Of a DNA stretch of 22,788 nt, positions 14,287 through 22,753 are shown piece after piece. The notes under the pieces were generated by a model. The model was not told the DNA's origin and did no database searches. It was given only the letters and a program-made list of their open reading frames with translations. The DNA is from Caryophanales bacterium UBA6331 (GTDB taxonomy: Bacteria > Bacillota_I > Bacilli_A > RF39 > UBA660), in contig DJSP01000012.1 in the NCBI GenBank assembly GCA_002438065.1, positions 1 to 22,788 on the forward strand, in the 5' to 3' direction. A program made the position numbers and the translations under genes. The stretch's first letter is position 1. The number at the start of each line of letters is the position of its first letter.

Positions 14287-17200
14287 TTAATCTAATTTGA
14301 ATAATTTTTTATCTAAAATAGAGTATAAATATGTATTAACTGGTTTATTAGTTAAATTATGGATGTAATTCTTATATCCATTTAACTGATTAATATATGC
14401 TGCATCATCTATGTGTTTTAATTTATAATCAATTATATCAATATGATTTTGGTATTCAAGCATTAAATCTATTATACCTGTTTTAGTTTCATTATCTGTT
14501 TCTTCAATAAATTCGTATTCCTTAAAGATATTTGCGTCTTTGACATTTTTAAATAATTCATTATTAAGTAAACTTTTAATTATATCAATTTCATTATTTG
14601 TTAGATTATCATAATTTGGATTAATAAAATCGGTAGTTTCTAATAGATAGTGAATGTTAGTACCATATTCCATGTTATTTTTTTCTTCTTTAGTAAATAA
14701 TTTATTTGTAGTTTTAGAAAAATTGTTTTCTTCAATTTCTTCTATATTATAGTTATGTTCTATAATTTCAATTTTATCCGAGGTTTCTGATGCAATACTT
14801 ATATTTTTGTTTATTTTGTAGGAGTTATCTATAATAGGTGTTTCAATATTAGTAATATATTTAGTTATGTGTGGATATATTGAATTTAAAATATCTTCAA
14901 AACTATTATATTTACTTCTTTTGTAATTATTTACAACTATTTTACTTGAACTTGTTCCTTCATCTTCTTTAAGAGAATCAACAATAATCATTTTTTCTTT
15001 ACATCTTGTTAAGGCTACATATAACAATCTGATTTTTTCGGATATATCTTCGATTTTAAAATTGTCTTTACTTAATTTGGAAATAAATGTTTCAATAAAG
15101 GTTTCATCATAATCGGGGAATATAATTCCATATTTATTATCATATCTTATTTTTGGTTTGATATCTTCAGTACTAAATTTTTTGTAATATCCTGCAAAGT
15201 AACATATTTTATATTCTAATCCTTTTGATTTGTGAATATTTGTTAACGTTACTGAATCGATGGCAATATGACTTGCACTTATTTTTATTTTATCTTTATT
15301 TTCGATTAGGTTGTTAAGATAATCATTAACTCCATAAATATCAATGCCAATATTATTTAATTCTTCAAATTTAGTAATTAAATTATTTAGAATAATACTT
15401 TTTTCATTAATGTCTCCAACTAATGTTAATTTTTCGTAAATATTTAATTTATCAATAATTTTTATTAAAACATCTTTATTTGAAAAATAATCTAAATCTT
15501 TAGCAATTGGTAAAAGTGTTTCATAGATAATGCTTGATTTAATAGTATGCTTTTTTATAGTTTCATATATTTCATTATCTTTTTGTTCAAATAAGTAACT
15601 ACGGGCAATACTTGCATAGTAAAAGTTAGTTTCGATGTCAAATGTGTTATTTTTAATTTTAATTAGAAAACCAATTATATTATTTATTAATAAAGTTTCT
15701 GAAGAAAATAGAATGTCTTCATCTTGATAAATGTGAAGTGGTATTCCAAGATAATCAAAAACTTTTTTATATGTGTTAAAAGCTGATCCACGGTCTAAAA
15801 GAATACAAAAGTCATTATATTTACAGTTTCTTATTTGTTTATCGAATACTTCATAATGATTATTTATTTTATTTTTTATGTCATTTCCAATGATAAAGGC
15901 TTCAATTTCTTCTCTAGTATTGGCATTATTTTTTTCATAATTGTAAATTTCTAAATTATTATTGTTGTTATTTTTTCCTTCGATATTAAATGTTTGATTT
16001 CCAAAAATAAGATTGTGTTCATCTTTGTAATTGGCGTTACCTATTTTATTATCCATAATATAGTTAAAGATATTGTTGATACTTGATAGTACTTCTTCAC
16101 GTGATCTAAAATTTTTATTTAAATCAATTCTTATTCCTTTGGTGCCATCTTTATATAAATCGTATTTATCTTTAAAGATATTTGGATTCGCATTTCTAAA
16201 GCGATAGATAGATTGTTTGATGTCGCCTACCATATAAACATTGTCATTCTCAATTAAGTTAATAAATTCTTCTTCAATATCAGAAGTATCTTGGTATTCA
16301 TCAATCATTATTTCTTTATAGTGATATTTTAATTCATTTTTAATATTTTCATTTTCTTTAATTAGATTAATTGCAAATTTGCTGATATCATTAAACTCGT
16401 ATGAAGAATTTTCATTTTTGAATTCATTAATTTTATTTGTTAAATCAATTATGATATTGATAATTATTTCGACATTGTCTTTTGTGTTTAACACTTGATT
16501 TATTAAGGCTTCTTTAGAAAATATAGTTGCTTCTTTTATTTCTTTTATGATGTTTGATATATTTGCTTTTAGTTCCTTACCAAGTGGAGTAGAATTTCGA
16601 TTTACTGTTTTGGGAATATCTAAGGATGATTTGATTTCTTCATAAGTTGTTGCATTAATTAAGGGAAGTAATCCGTTATAGTATTTTTCATAGAATGATG
16701 CATCAGTTTCATACTGAATATCTTCTAATAAGTCCTTAATAGTGTTTATTTTATCTAATAGGTTGTTTGTATATTCATTAAATAAATTGTTTAAATTATT
16801 TTCACTGTAATAGTTATTAATATATGTATTTAGATATTCTTCTTTATTAGATAATAGTTCTAATTTGTTATCTAAAGATAGAATTATATTTTTAATTTGT
16901 TTATCATTTTTATTGCAAAATGAGGTTATTAAATTATTAAATTTTTCATTATTTTCTTGATATTTATTATCAAATATTTCATTTAGGATATCCTTTTTTA
17001 ATTTGTTAATTATACTAGAATCGATAATTGTTAGATTGGCGTCTAAATTAAGCATGTAGTGATATTTTTTTACTAATGCAAGGGTGTAAGCATCAAAGTT
17101 AGTAATATCAGCAGAATCGATTAATTTTAATTCATCTTTTATTTCATCATGCATTTTAATTTTCTTTTTAATTCTTTCTTTCATTTCAAAGGCTGCATTT

Positions 17201-17373
17201 TTAGTAAATGTTAAGATAAGCATTTCATCAATATGAATATTGTTATTCATTAAATTATGGATAACTCTTTCGGATAATACTTCGGTTTTACCGGATCCGG
17301 CACCAGCAGAAACTATAATATTTTTGCCTCTAGTTGTTATGGCTGATAATTGTTCTTTAGTCCAATTCGGCAT
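14287..17373 (-). CDS. addA: ATP-dependent helicase/nuclease subunit A (AddA)
   Basis: The AddA motor and nuclease of AddAB, which resects double-strand ends to Chi for RecA-dependent repair. It has 1028 residues, shorter than B. subtilis AddA (about 1230). Walker A AGAGSGKT is at 23-30, motif Ia TFTKNAAFEMKERI, Walker B IMIDEYQDTS, GDIKQSIYRFRNANP, NFRSR, TNIHKSKGLE and VALTRCKEK. The C-terminal RecB-like nuclease has GIIDLMLEY (D969), IIDYK (D982, K984) and Q996...Y1000. I chose ATG 17373 over in-frame 17382 because the latter sits inside the AAGGAGATGA SD. It overlaps the addB end by 17 bp, so the two are translationally coupled. Confidence 0.97.
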   Translation of the reverse strand: MPNWTKEQLSAITTRGKNIIVSAGAGSGKTEVLSERVIHNLMNNNIHIDEMLILTFTKNAAFEMKERIKKKIKMHDEIKDELKLIDSADITNFDAYTLALVKKYHYMLNLDANLTIIDSSIINKLKKDILNEIFDNKYQENNEKFNNLITSFCNKNDKQIKNIILSLDNKLELLSNKEEYLNTYINNYYSENNLNNLFNEYTNNLLDKINTIKDLLEDIQYETDASFYEKYYNGLLPLINATTYEEIKSSLDIPKTVNRNSTPLGKELKANISNIIKEIKEATIFSKEALINQVLNTKDNVEIIINIIIDLTNKINEFKNENSSYEFNDISKFAINLIKENENIKNELKYHYKEIMIDEYQDTSDIEEEFINLIENDNVYMVGDIKQSIYRFRNANPNIFKDKYDLYKDGTKGIRIDLNKNFRSREEVLSSINNIFNYIMDNKIGNANYKDEHNLIFGNQTFNIEGKNNNNNNLEIYNYEKNNANTREEIEAFIIGNDIKNKINNHYEVFDKQIRNCKYNDFCILLDRGSAFNTYKKVFDYLGIPLHIYQDEDILFSSETLLINNIIGFLIKIKNNTFDIETNFYYASIARSYLFEQKDNEIYETIKKHTIKSSIIYETLLPIAKDLDYFSNKDVLIKIIDKLNIYEKLTLVGDINEKSIILNNLITKFEELNNIGIDIYGVNDYLNNLIENKDKIKISASHIAIDSVTLTNIHKSKGLEYKICYFAGYYKKFSTEDIKPKIRYDNKYGIIFPDYDETFIETFISKLSKDNFKIEDISEKIRLLYVALTRCKEKMIIVDSLKEDEGTSSSKIVVNNYKRSKYNSFEDILNSIYPHITKYITNIETPIIDNSYKINKNISIASETSDKIEIIEHNYNIEEIEENNFSKTTNKLFTKEEKNNMEYGTNIHYLLETTDFINPNYDNLTNNEIDIIKSLLNNELFKNVKDANIFKEYEFIEETDNETKTGIIDLMLEYQNHIDIIDYKLKHIDDAAYINQLNGYKNYIHNLTNKPVNTYLYSILDKKLFKLD

Positions 17374-19651
17374 TTTCGTCATCTCCTTTTGTATCTATGT
17401 AAACATTGTCTTTTTCAGTATGATAGCAAATAGATGCATATTTACAATTTGGACAGCTTTTATTTGTTTGATTTAATATAACTGGTTTTATATCAAAATT
17501 GTTATTTTTTATTTCAGTTATACAATTATTAATTTTTTCAGTTACTAATTTTTCTAGTTCTTCAAATTCTTCATTAGATAATATTTTAGAATATTTATAA
17601 AAGCCATCGCTTTTCTTTTTAATTCCTTTGATATAAGCACTATTTTCATAGGTACTTTCTATTTCTTCTAGTATTTCTTCATTAGATGTTGAATATCCTT
17701 CTAATTTTAGTGAATTTTCAAATGATTCATTATCATTTTTATCCATATTAAAGTTAAATTTTGGTTTTAGAATATGTTCTAGATAAACACCTACTATTTG
17801 TGAATCAGGGTAAATTGTTTTTACTAAATAAATATAAGTAGGTAATTGTAAGTTGAAACCATATTGACATTCTTTTAGATTAATTTTAGGATTTCCTGTT
17901 TTATAATCTATTAAAATAATTTTATTTTGGTATTTTTGAATTTTATCGATGATTCCAACAAATTTAGTATCATTTATGGTTGTTTCAATTTTTCTTTCAC
18001 ATTCTATTTCATTAAATTTAGTAACATTTTGCATACTTAAAATGTAAGATATTGCAATTTTTAATTCTTCTAAAATTTTATTTTGAAATAATAAATTTTC
18101 ATTTGTTGCCTGATAACTGTTTGTTTCTAAAAATTCTTGTTTTGCTCTATCAAAATCAAAGTTATCTGTATAAATTTTTGATAATATATAATGACATAAC
18201 GAACCAATATAAGTATCAAATGTATCTTCATATGTATTTAGTTTTAACACATTATCACAATAGTATTTAAATGGGCATTCATAGAAACTATTCATTTTTG
18301 AATAAGACAAACTAAATTCATCAGTTGCTTCAACTTTGGTGTAATTATTATTATATTCTTTATATCTTAAATCTGGATAAGTATTTAATAAAATATCTTG
18401 ATTTTCGTTTTTACTATTATATTTTGAATAGTTATCTAGCATGTTAGTAAGATTATATTTGTTAATTTTATTAGAATATTTACTTATTTTCGTTTCCACT
18501 CTTCTAATTTCATAATCATAATCAGTTGCAATAGTTGAAATATTTAGTGGTCCATTATAATTATTTTGACTTGCTGTAATTGTTAAATTGTTAATATTCC
18601 TAATTACTTTATTTAATCTTTCTTTATTAATGTTATTTAATTCAGTTGATGTTTCTAAAAATTCTGGTTTTTCATTATCCGAGATATAATCAACGTCTTT
18701 ATTTATTACTGGAATATATTCACTATTGAAATTTATGATATAAACATTATCATTTTTTTCAACTATATTATTTATGATATCAATTTCGTTTACAGCGTTA
18801 CGTATTTTAGTATTGTTAATTTTAGTTTGTTTTAATTCTTCTTTGATTATATTGTTAATATCTTGATAGTTATCCACAAAATAATATTTATTTAATATAT
18901 TAATAATTGTTTTTTTAATTTTATCATCTTTTATTTTAGATAAAAATTCATCAATTTTGTTTAAATTATTTAATAATTCTTTTCCTATAAATGTATTGTA
19001 TAAGGTATTATCATAATTTAAGTTAATAGGGATGCCATAACTTTTAAATATGCGGTCAACTATTAGTTTATTATCGTTATTAATTCCATAGATATAAGTT
19101 TTAGATAAATCTAAATTTTTGGATATAATATCTTCAACTATATATTCTATTTCAGATGAAACATTATCAAATAAATAAACTTTTGGGTTTATATTTTGAT
19201 ATTCTTTTTCTATAATATTTACCTTTAAATTGTTGTCTGTAATAAGCTTTTTTATAAATTTATTAATATAATCAAAACCATAAAATATTATTTCTTTATC
19301 TTTAATAAAAGGTAAAAAGCGATTATTTGTTATTAATAAATTTTTTTCTAATAATTCATTTTTGATATTTGTTATTTCTTGTAATTTAGAAGATTCATTA
19401 TTATCATTGGTAGCATATTTTATATTTTTTAATATTTCTTTAGCGTTTTGATAACTTAAGTTTTTGTTATTCATTAAATAAATTGTAGCTTTTTCATTAT
19501 AATCAATTGTTAGATTAGTAATAAATTCTTGATCTGTTAATATTTTAACGCTAGATAATTTTGGTAAATTATTAATATATTTAACTACTTTTGTTTTAAT
19601 ATTATTTGGTATTATTAAAATTTTATTATTTAAATCAATGTCTATATTCAT
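17357..19651 (-). CDS. addB: AddB-like helicase/nuclease subunit, shortened
   Basis: Partner of AddA. It has 764 residues against about 1160 in B. subtilis. The C-terminal nuclease has GIIDKIQKYQ, ILIDYKTG and a following LQLPTYIYL. The iron-sulfur ligands are visible as SFYECPFKYYC before the nuclease and CPNCKYASIC (C-x2-C-x5-C) near the end, exactly the AddB pattern. The N-terminal inactive-helicase half is much reduced and has no Walker A, so Chi recognition may differ. I chose ATG 19651 because AAAGGAA is 4 nt before it; the longer in-frame ATG 19690 has no SD. An extended -10 lies upstream. It overlaps addA. Confidence 0.9.
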   Translation of the reverse strand: MNIDIDLNNKILIIPNNIKTKVVKYINNLPKLSSVKILTDQEFITNLTIDYNEKATIYLMNNKNLSYQNAKEILKNIKYATNDNNESSKLQEITNIKNELLEKNLLITNNRFLPFIKDKEIIFYGFDYINKFIKKLITDNNLKVNIIEKEYQNINPKVYLFDNVSSEIEYIVEDIISKNLDLSKTYIYGINNDNKLIVDRIFKSYGIPINLNYDNTLYNTFIGKELLNNLNKIDEFLSKIKDDKIKKTIINILNKYYFVDNYQDINNIIKEELKQTKINNTKIRNAVNEIDIINNIVEKNDNVYIINFNSEYIPVINKDVDYISDNEKPEFLETSTELNNINKERLNKVIRNINNLTITASQNNYNGPLNISTIATDYDYEIRRVETKISKYSNKINKYNLTNMLDNYSKYNSKNENQDILLNTYPDLRYKEYNNNYTKVEATDEFSLSYSKMNSFYECPFKYYCDNVLKLNTYEDTFDTYIGSLCHYILSKIYTDNFDFDRAKQEFLETNSYQATNENLLFQNKILEELKIAISYILSMQNVTKFNEIECERKIETTINDTKFVGIIDKIQKYQNKIILIDYKTGNPKINLKECQYGFNLQLPTYIYLVKTIYPDSQIVGVYLEHILKPKFNFNMDKNDNESFENSLKLEGYSTSNEEILEEIESTYENSAYIKGIKKKSDGFYKYSKILSNEEFEELEKLVTEKINNCITEIKNNNFDIKPVILNQTNKSCPNCKYASICYHTEKDNVYIDTKGDDENAELD

Positions 19652-19676
19652 GTTATTCCTTTCATGTCTTAATAAT

Positions 19677-19685
19677 ATTTTACCA
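19677..19685 (-). promoter_or_regulatory. Extended -10 promoter for addB-addA
   Basis: On the minus strand TGGTAAAAT (TGn plus TAAAAT). A start near 19670 gives a short leader carrying the AAAGGAA SD, supporting ATG 19651. Confidence 0.5.
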
Positions 19686-19735
19686 TACATTTATATGGAT
19701 AGTAATTAATTTATTATTTTGTTCTTGTTTATAAT

Positions 19736-19786
19736 AAAAAAATAAACTGTTAAAAAAATAATTATTTAAATTTTTAACAATTTATT
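19736..19786 (-). terminator. Intrinsic terminator of tlyA
   Basis: A 16-bp stem (one G-U on the minus strand) between 19771-19786 and 19741-19756, followed by T7. The gene's TAA stop lies inside the stem. It is composed mostly of A-T pairs. Confidence 0.7.
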
Positions 19787-20567
19787 TTAATTTATTAAAA
19801 GTTTCTTCAACTAACTTATCAATATTTACTACGTTATTTACATTTATTTTTGTAAAGTAGGCTAAATACTCAATATTACCATTTCCTCCTTTAATTGGCG
19901 AAAAGGTTAAACCATTTAAATAGTAATTTATTTTCAAAAATGAATCAATAATTCTTTTAATTATATTTTTATGTATTTCCTCATTTAAAATTATACCTTT
20001 ATATTTATCAGCAATTTCTTTTCCACATTCAAATTGTGGTTTAATTAAACATATTATTTCTTTGGCATTGTTTATTGTTCCTATTTTTTCTAATATTTTA
20101 GTGATGGAAATAAATGATATATCTATTGTAATAATATCGACGTTATTTAATAAATCATTTTCAAAGTTTCTAATATCACATTGTTCAAAAAACTTTACTT
20201 TTGGATTTATTTTTATTTTTTCTGCTAATTGATTAGTTCCAACATCTATATCAATAACTTCTTTTATATTATTTTGTAAAGCGCAATCTGTAAAGCCACC
20301 TGTCGATGCTCCAATGTCCAACATTATTTTGTTTTCTAGATTTATATTAAATTCCTTTAATGCTTTTTCTAATTTTAAACCGCCTCTTGATACATATTTT
20401 AAAGTTTCTCCTTTAATTTCAATTATATCATTTTCTTTAGTTTCATATGAATTTTTAGTAATTTTCTTTCCGTTTACATAGACTACTCCATTTTTTATTT
20501 CGTTTTGCGCTTGACTTCTAGTTTCAAATATTTTTTTATTTATTAATTCAATATCTAATCTTGTCAT
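19782..20567 (-). CDS. tlyA: TlyA-family 23S/16S rRNA 2'-O-methyltransferase
   Basis: TlyA proteins methylate ribose 2'-OH of rRNA cytidines; older annotations call them hemolysin A. It has 261 residues: N-terminal S4 RNA-binding domain (1-55, with SRSQ-like TRSQAQNEIKNGVVYVNGK), linker VSRGGLKLEKAL, then an FtsJ/RrmJ-like fold with SAM loop LDIGASTGGFTDC (83-95). The K-D-K-E tetrad is visible as K65, D149, K176 and E233. The ATG has a GAAAGGAAA SD. It is not in the usual xseB-ispA-dxs-tlyA-recN neighbourhood but lies downstream of the peptide cassette, separated by a terminator at 20580-20605, so expression may need readthrough. A promoter of its own is not obvious. Confidence 0.95.
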   Translation of the reverse strand: MTRLDIELINKKIFETRSQAQNEIKNGVVYVNGKKITKNSYETKENDIIEIKGETLKYVSRGGLKLEKALKEFNINLENKIMLDIGASTGGFTDCALQNNIKEVIDIDVGTNQLAEKIKINPKVKFFEQCDIRNFENDLLNNVDIITIDISFISITKILEKIGTINNAKEIICLIKPQFECGKEIADKYKGIILNEEIHKNIIKRIIDSFLKINYYLNGLTFSPIKGGNGNIEYLAYFTKINVNNVVNIDKLVEETFNKLK

Positions 20568-20579
20568 AAATTTCCTTTC

Positions 20580-20605
20580 AAAAAGGGTAGAATTTCTACC
20601 CCTTT
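20580..20605 (-). terminator. Intrinsic terminator after the short peptide gene
   Basis: On the minus strand AAAGGGGTAG / CTACCCTTTT (10 bp, one G-U) with an AAATT loop, ending in T5. It begins 1 nt after the peptide's stop and ends just before the tlyA SD. Most transcripts would stop here, leaving tlyA to readthrough. Confidence 0.8.
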
Positions 20606-20606
20606 A

Positions 20607-20708
20607 CTAGCCATGTTTTCTTCCACATCCGCCATTTTGTGTGCAGCAGCCTGGATGAGATTTAGCTACAACTACTTTTGGATTCCACTTTAAAGTTGTC
20701 TTTTTCAT
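20607..20708 (-). CDS. 33-residue Cys-containing peptide, candidate RiPP precursor
   Basis: A short gene reading ATG to TAG: 33 residues beginning MKKTTLKWNP and ending in CCTQNGGCGRKHG. The N-terminal 20 residues (no Cys, no Gly except at the end) would be a leader; the last 13 hold three Cys, four Gly and a His. It lies 11 nt downstream of the radical SAM/SPASM gene on the same strand and carries the best SD of the window, AGGAGGTGA, 5 nt before the ATG. A terminator follows at once. The combination of a tiny Cys/Gly-rich product, a strong SD and an adjacent SPASM enzyme is typical of modified peptide systems. I do not recognise the precursor family. The coding reality is inferred from context, not homology. 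Confidence 0.75.
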   Translation of the reverse strand: MKKTTLKWNPKVVVAKSHPGCCTQNGGCGRKHG

Positions 20709-20713
20709 TTTTT

Positions 20714-20721
20714 CACCTCCT
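20714..20721 (-). promoter_or_regulatory. Near-perfect Shine-Dalgarno of the peptide gene
   Basis: AGGAGGTG on the minus strand, overlapping the radical SAM gene's TAG stop (20720-20722). It is the longest anti-SD match in the window, consistent with high synthesis of a substrate peptide compared with its modifying enzyme. Confidence 0.8.
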
Positions 20722-21979
20722 ATTCAAAAATCCTTGTTGGATCTTCACACATTACATTAATTATTTTATCATTTTCTATCATTTTTGTCAGAATTTTTGG
20801 TAAAAATATGTGTTCAACTGTACAAGTAAATTGTGATTTCGATAAAGGTAAACCATTTTGCCATATATTCGCCATTGGGCAACCTCCCAAACACATAAAT
20901 TTTAACTCACATTTACAACATCCACCAATTTGATTTTTAAAATTTAAATTTTTTAAAAAATCAATATTTTCATTATTAAGATTTACTTTTTCTTCTATTT
21001 TGCCAATCATTACTTTATTAGAATATGGTTCACTTTTTCTACTTACCTCAACGCATGATGTAATCATTCCTTCTGGTGTAATTGTGAAATTACCTTCGGC
21101 CATTCCACAATAGTTTCCATCCATTGGTTTTGAAAAATACCCTGTATCAATCATTATATCTATGTTATTGTTTGCAACATATTCTATTGCGTCAACTAGA
21201 GCTAAAGCATATTCTTTTGGATTAGGTTGCAATGATATTTCTCCACGTGAAACATCTGTCATTAAACATGGTTCAAACTTTATTACTTTTACGCCAATAT
21301 TTTTCATTTCATCAATAATTTCTCTCATTTTATTAACTGTTTTTGATGTAATAATACATTGTATCATTATATTTGTATTTTTTGATAATAAATATTTAAT
21401 ATTATCTATTACTATGTCTCTTGATAAACCGCCGTTTGCTAAAGGTCGTTGTTCATTTTGATTTATACTGTCAAAGGAAACTCTGACGTTTGCTTCATGA
21501 CTTACCAACCAATCCATTACATTTTTATTACCAGTTCCGTTTGTTACAACATTTATTATAACAGTTTCAAATTTATTTTCTGCATATTCTGTTATTTCTT
21601 TTACAATATCAAAATATAATAAAGGTTCTCCTCCACCAACAAAATATAAATCTAGTATCTTTGCATTGGGATTACTATTTTTTTTATAATCAATTGCTTT
21701 TTTTACAATATTAATATCTATTTTGTTTTTATCTCTACCTCCATTTGCATAGCAATATACACATCTTAAATTGCAATTATATGTTGGTATTACTGCAAGT
21801 GATACGCTATTACCTGTATTGTTTAAATTCTCCTTTTTTTCTTCTTGCTCTTGTTTTAATTCATTTATGCAATCGTTAAGTTCTTTCTCATTGCAATCTT
21901 CTAAAAAAACTAACTTTCCTGGTGTTGTTAATACATAACTTTTTTCTTTTTCTAATTTTATTGTAGTTACTTCTCTCAT
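20720..21979 (-). CDS. Radical SAM/SPASM peptide-maturase-type enzyme
   Basis: 419 residues. The 4Fe-4S radical SAM cluster motif is C69-NLR-C73-VY-C76, preceded by VIPTYN and followed by the GGE motif (VGGGEPLL, 114-121), NVVTNGTG and RVSFDS. The C-terminal SPASM region has Cys at 291, 309, 354, 355, 357, 363, 367 and 386 (GGCCKCELKFMCLGGCPMA, TCTVEH), enough for two auxiliary clusters. The N-terminal 60 residues are separate and may bind the leader, as RRE-like regions do. SPASM enzymes of this build install thioether or carbon-carbon links in short peptides or act on enzyme targets. The start overlaps the peptidase stop (ATGA), and the candidate substrate gene lies directly downstream. Confidence 0.92.
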   Translation of the reverse strand: MREVTTIKLEKEKSYVLTTPGKLVFLEDCNEKELNDCINELKQEQEEKKENLNNTGNSVSLAVIPTYNCNLRCVYCYANGGRDKNKIDINIVKKAIDYKKNSNPNAKILDLYFVGGGEPLLYFDIVKEITEYAENKFETVIINVVTNGTGNKNVMDWLVSHEANVRVSFDSINQNEQRPLANGGLSRDIVIDNIKYLLSKNTNIMIQCIITSKTVNKMREIIDEMKNIGVKVIKFEPCLMTDVSRGEISLQPNPKEYALALVDAIEYVANNNIDIMIDTGYFSKPMDGNYCGMAEGNFTITPEGMITSCVEVSRKSEPYSNKVMIGKIEEKVNLNNENIDFLKNLNFKNQIGGCCKCELKFMCLGGCPMANIWQNGLPLSKSQFTCTVEHIFLPKILTKMIENDKIINVMCEDPTRIFE

Positions 21980-22716
21980 AATTCCCTCTCTATTATTGTT
22001 TTTACGTTTTTCTTATATTTATTTATATTGACAATTTTTATGTAATTTCCTTTTCTATTATGACAATAATCTTTTTCATTTCTCATTAATAGAACTGCAC
22101 AAATACTGCACGTGTTGATATTTTTTTTGTTTAATAAATACTTTGATTCATCATATCCACATTTTTCATTTTGAATAATTTTAATGTCATTAGTTTCATA
22201 TATATCCAAATTCGAATTTTCAATGGTTGTACTAACGTTTACGTTTTCTTCGGTAACATCTAATACAATGTATTTAAATGAATAAGTTTTTAATTTTTCT
22301 TGCATATAAATATTTAATTCTTTAATGCCTGACATATCGGTTTCTTCACAGTCGGTGTAACAAAAAATTACATCATCATAATTATTATTTAATAAACTTA
22401 AACTTGTAAATATTCCAATTGAATTATCAAATGTTCCTATGTAAAAATTTCCGTTTTTAATCATAAAACATTTCTCATAAGTATTATCAATATGTGAAAC
22501 AACTAATTTAATATTTTGTTTTAACTTTTTTGGAATTGCTAATATAAATTTTTTATTTATTATTATATTATAAAAATTGTTTTTATTTATATAAGATATT
22601 ATAAATGCATATATGCTCCCATCGTTTTTCATTCCTTTCCTAATATATTCTTCTAGTTTTCCTGAAGGTGTTGGAATAAGTAAATTTTTTAAAGACAATT
22701 CTTTTTCGTTTTTCAT
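21976..22716 (-). CDS. Compact M42/M28/M20-like zinc aminopeptidase
   Basis: 246 residues against 340-360 for M42. IPTPSGKLEEYI (14-25) matches the N-terminus of the M20/M42 group. The dinuclear zinc set is visible in order: H75 and D77 in VSHIDNT, D97 in GTFDNSIG, E124-E125 in DCEETDMSG, D153 in VLDVTEEN and H219 in CHNRKGNY. The lid/dimerisation domain is apparently missing. Cys 83, 119, 123, 186, 203, 206 and 218 are more frequent than usual. It is the first gene of the operon, coupled to the radical SAM gene by ATGA. A role in removing the leader or trimming the modified peptide is inferred. There is no good SD; the promoter at 22724-22753 implies a leaderless mRNA. Confidence 0.75.
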   Translation of the reverse strand: MKNEKELSLKNLLIPTPSGKLEEYIRKGMKNDGSIYAFIISYINKNNFYNIIINKKFILAIPKKLKQNIKLVVSHIDNTYEKCFMIKNGNFYIGTFDNSIGIFTSLSLLNNNYDDVIFCYTDCEETDMSGIKELNIYMQEKLKTYSFKYIVLDVTEENVNVSTTIENSNLDIYETNDIKIIQNEKCGYDESKYLLNKKNINTCSICAVLLMRNEKDYCHNRKGNYIKIVNINKYKKNVKTIIEREL

Positions 22717-22723
22717 GCTTTTT

Positions 22724-22753
22724 ATTATAAATTATTTTTTAACTTTTTGTCAA
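22724..22753 (-). promoter_or_regulatory. Consensus promoter of the peptide-modification operon
   Basis: On the minus strand: perfect TTGACA (22753-22748), 18-nt spacer, perfect TATAAT (22729-22724), then 7 nt to the ATG. It is the strongest promoter match in the window and predicts a leaderless first gene. No operator is evident. Confidence 0.8.

Noticed and set aside
17240..17476. 78-codon plus-strand open frame
   Set aside because: Antisense to addA Walker A and the addB end; no independent signals.
18052..18270. 72-codon plus-strand open frame
   Set aside because: Antisense to addB; low-complexity Leu/Tyr-rich product expected from AT-rich shadow frames.
21162..21461. 99-codon plus-strand open frame
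   Set aside because: Antisense to the radical SAM gene, which has clear catalytic motifs.
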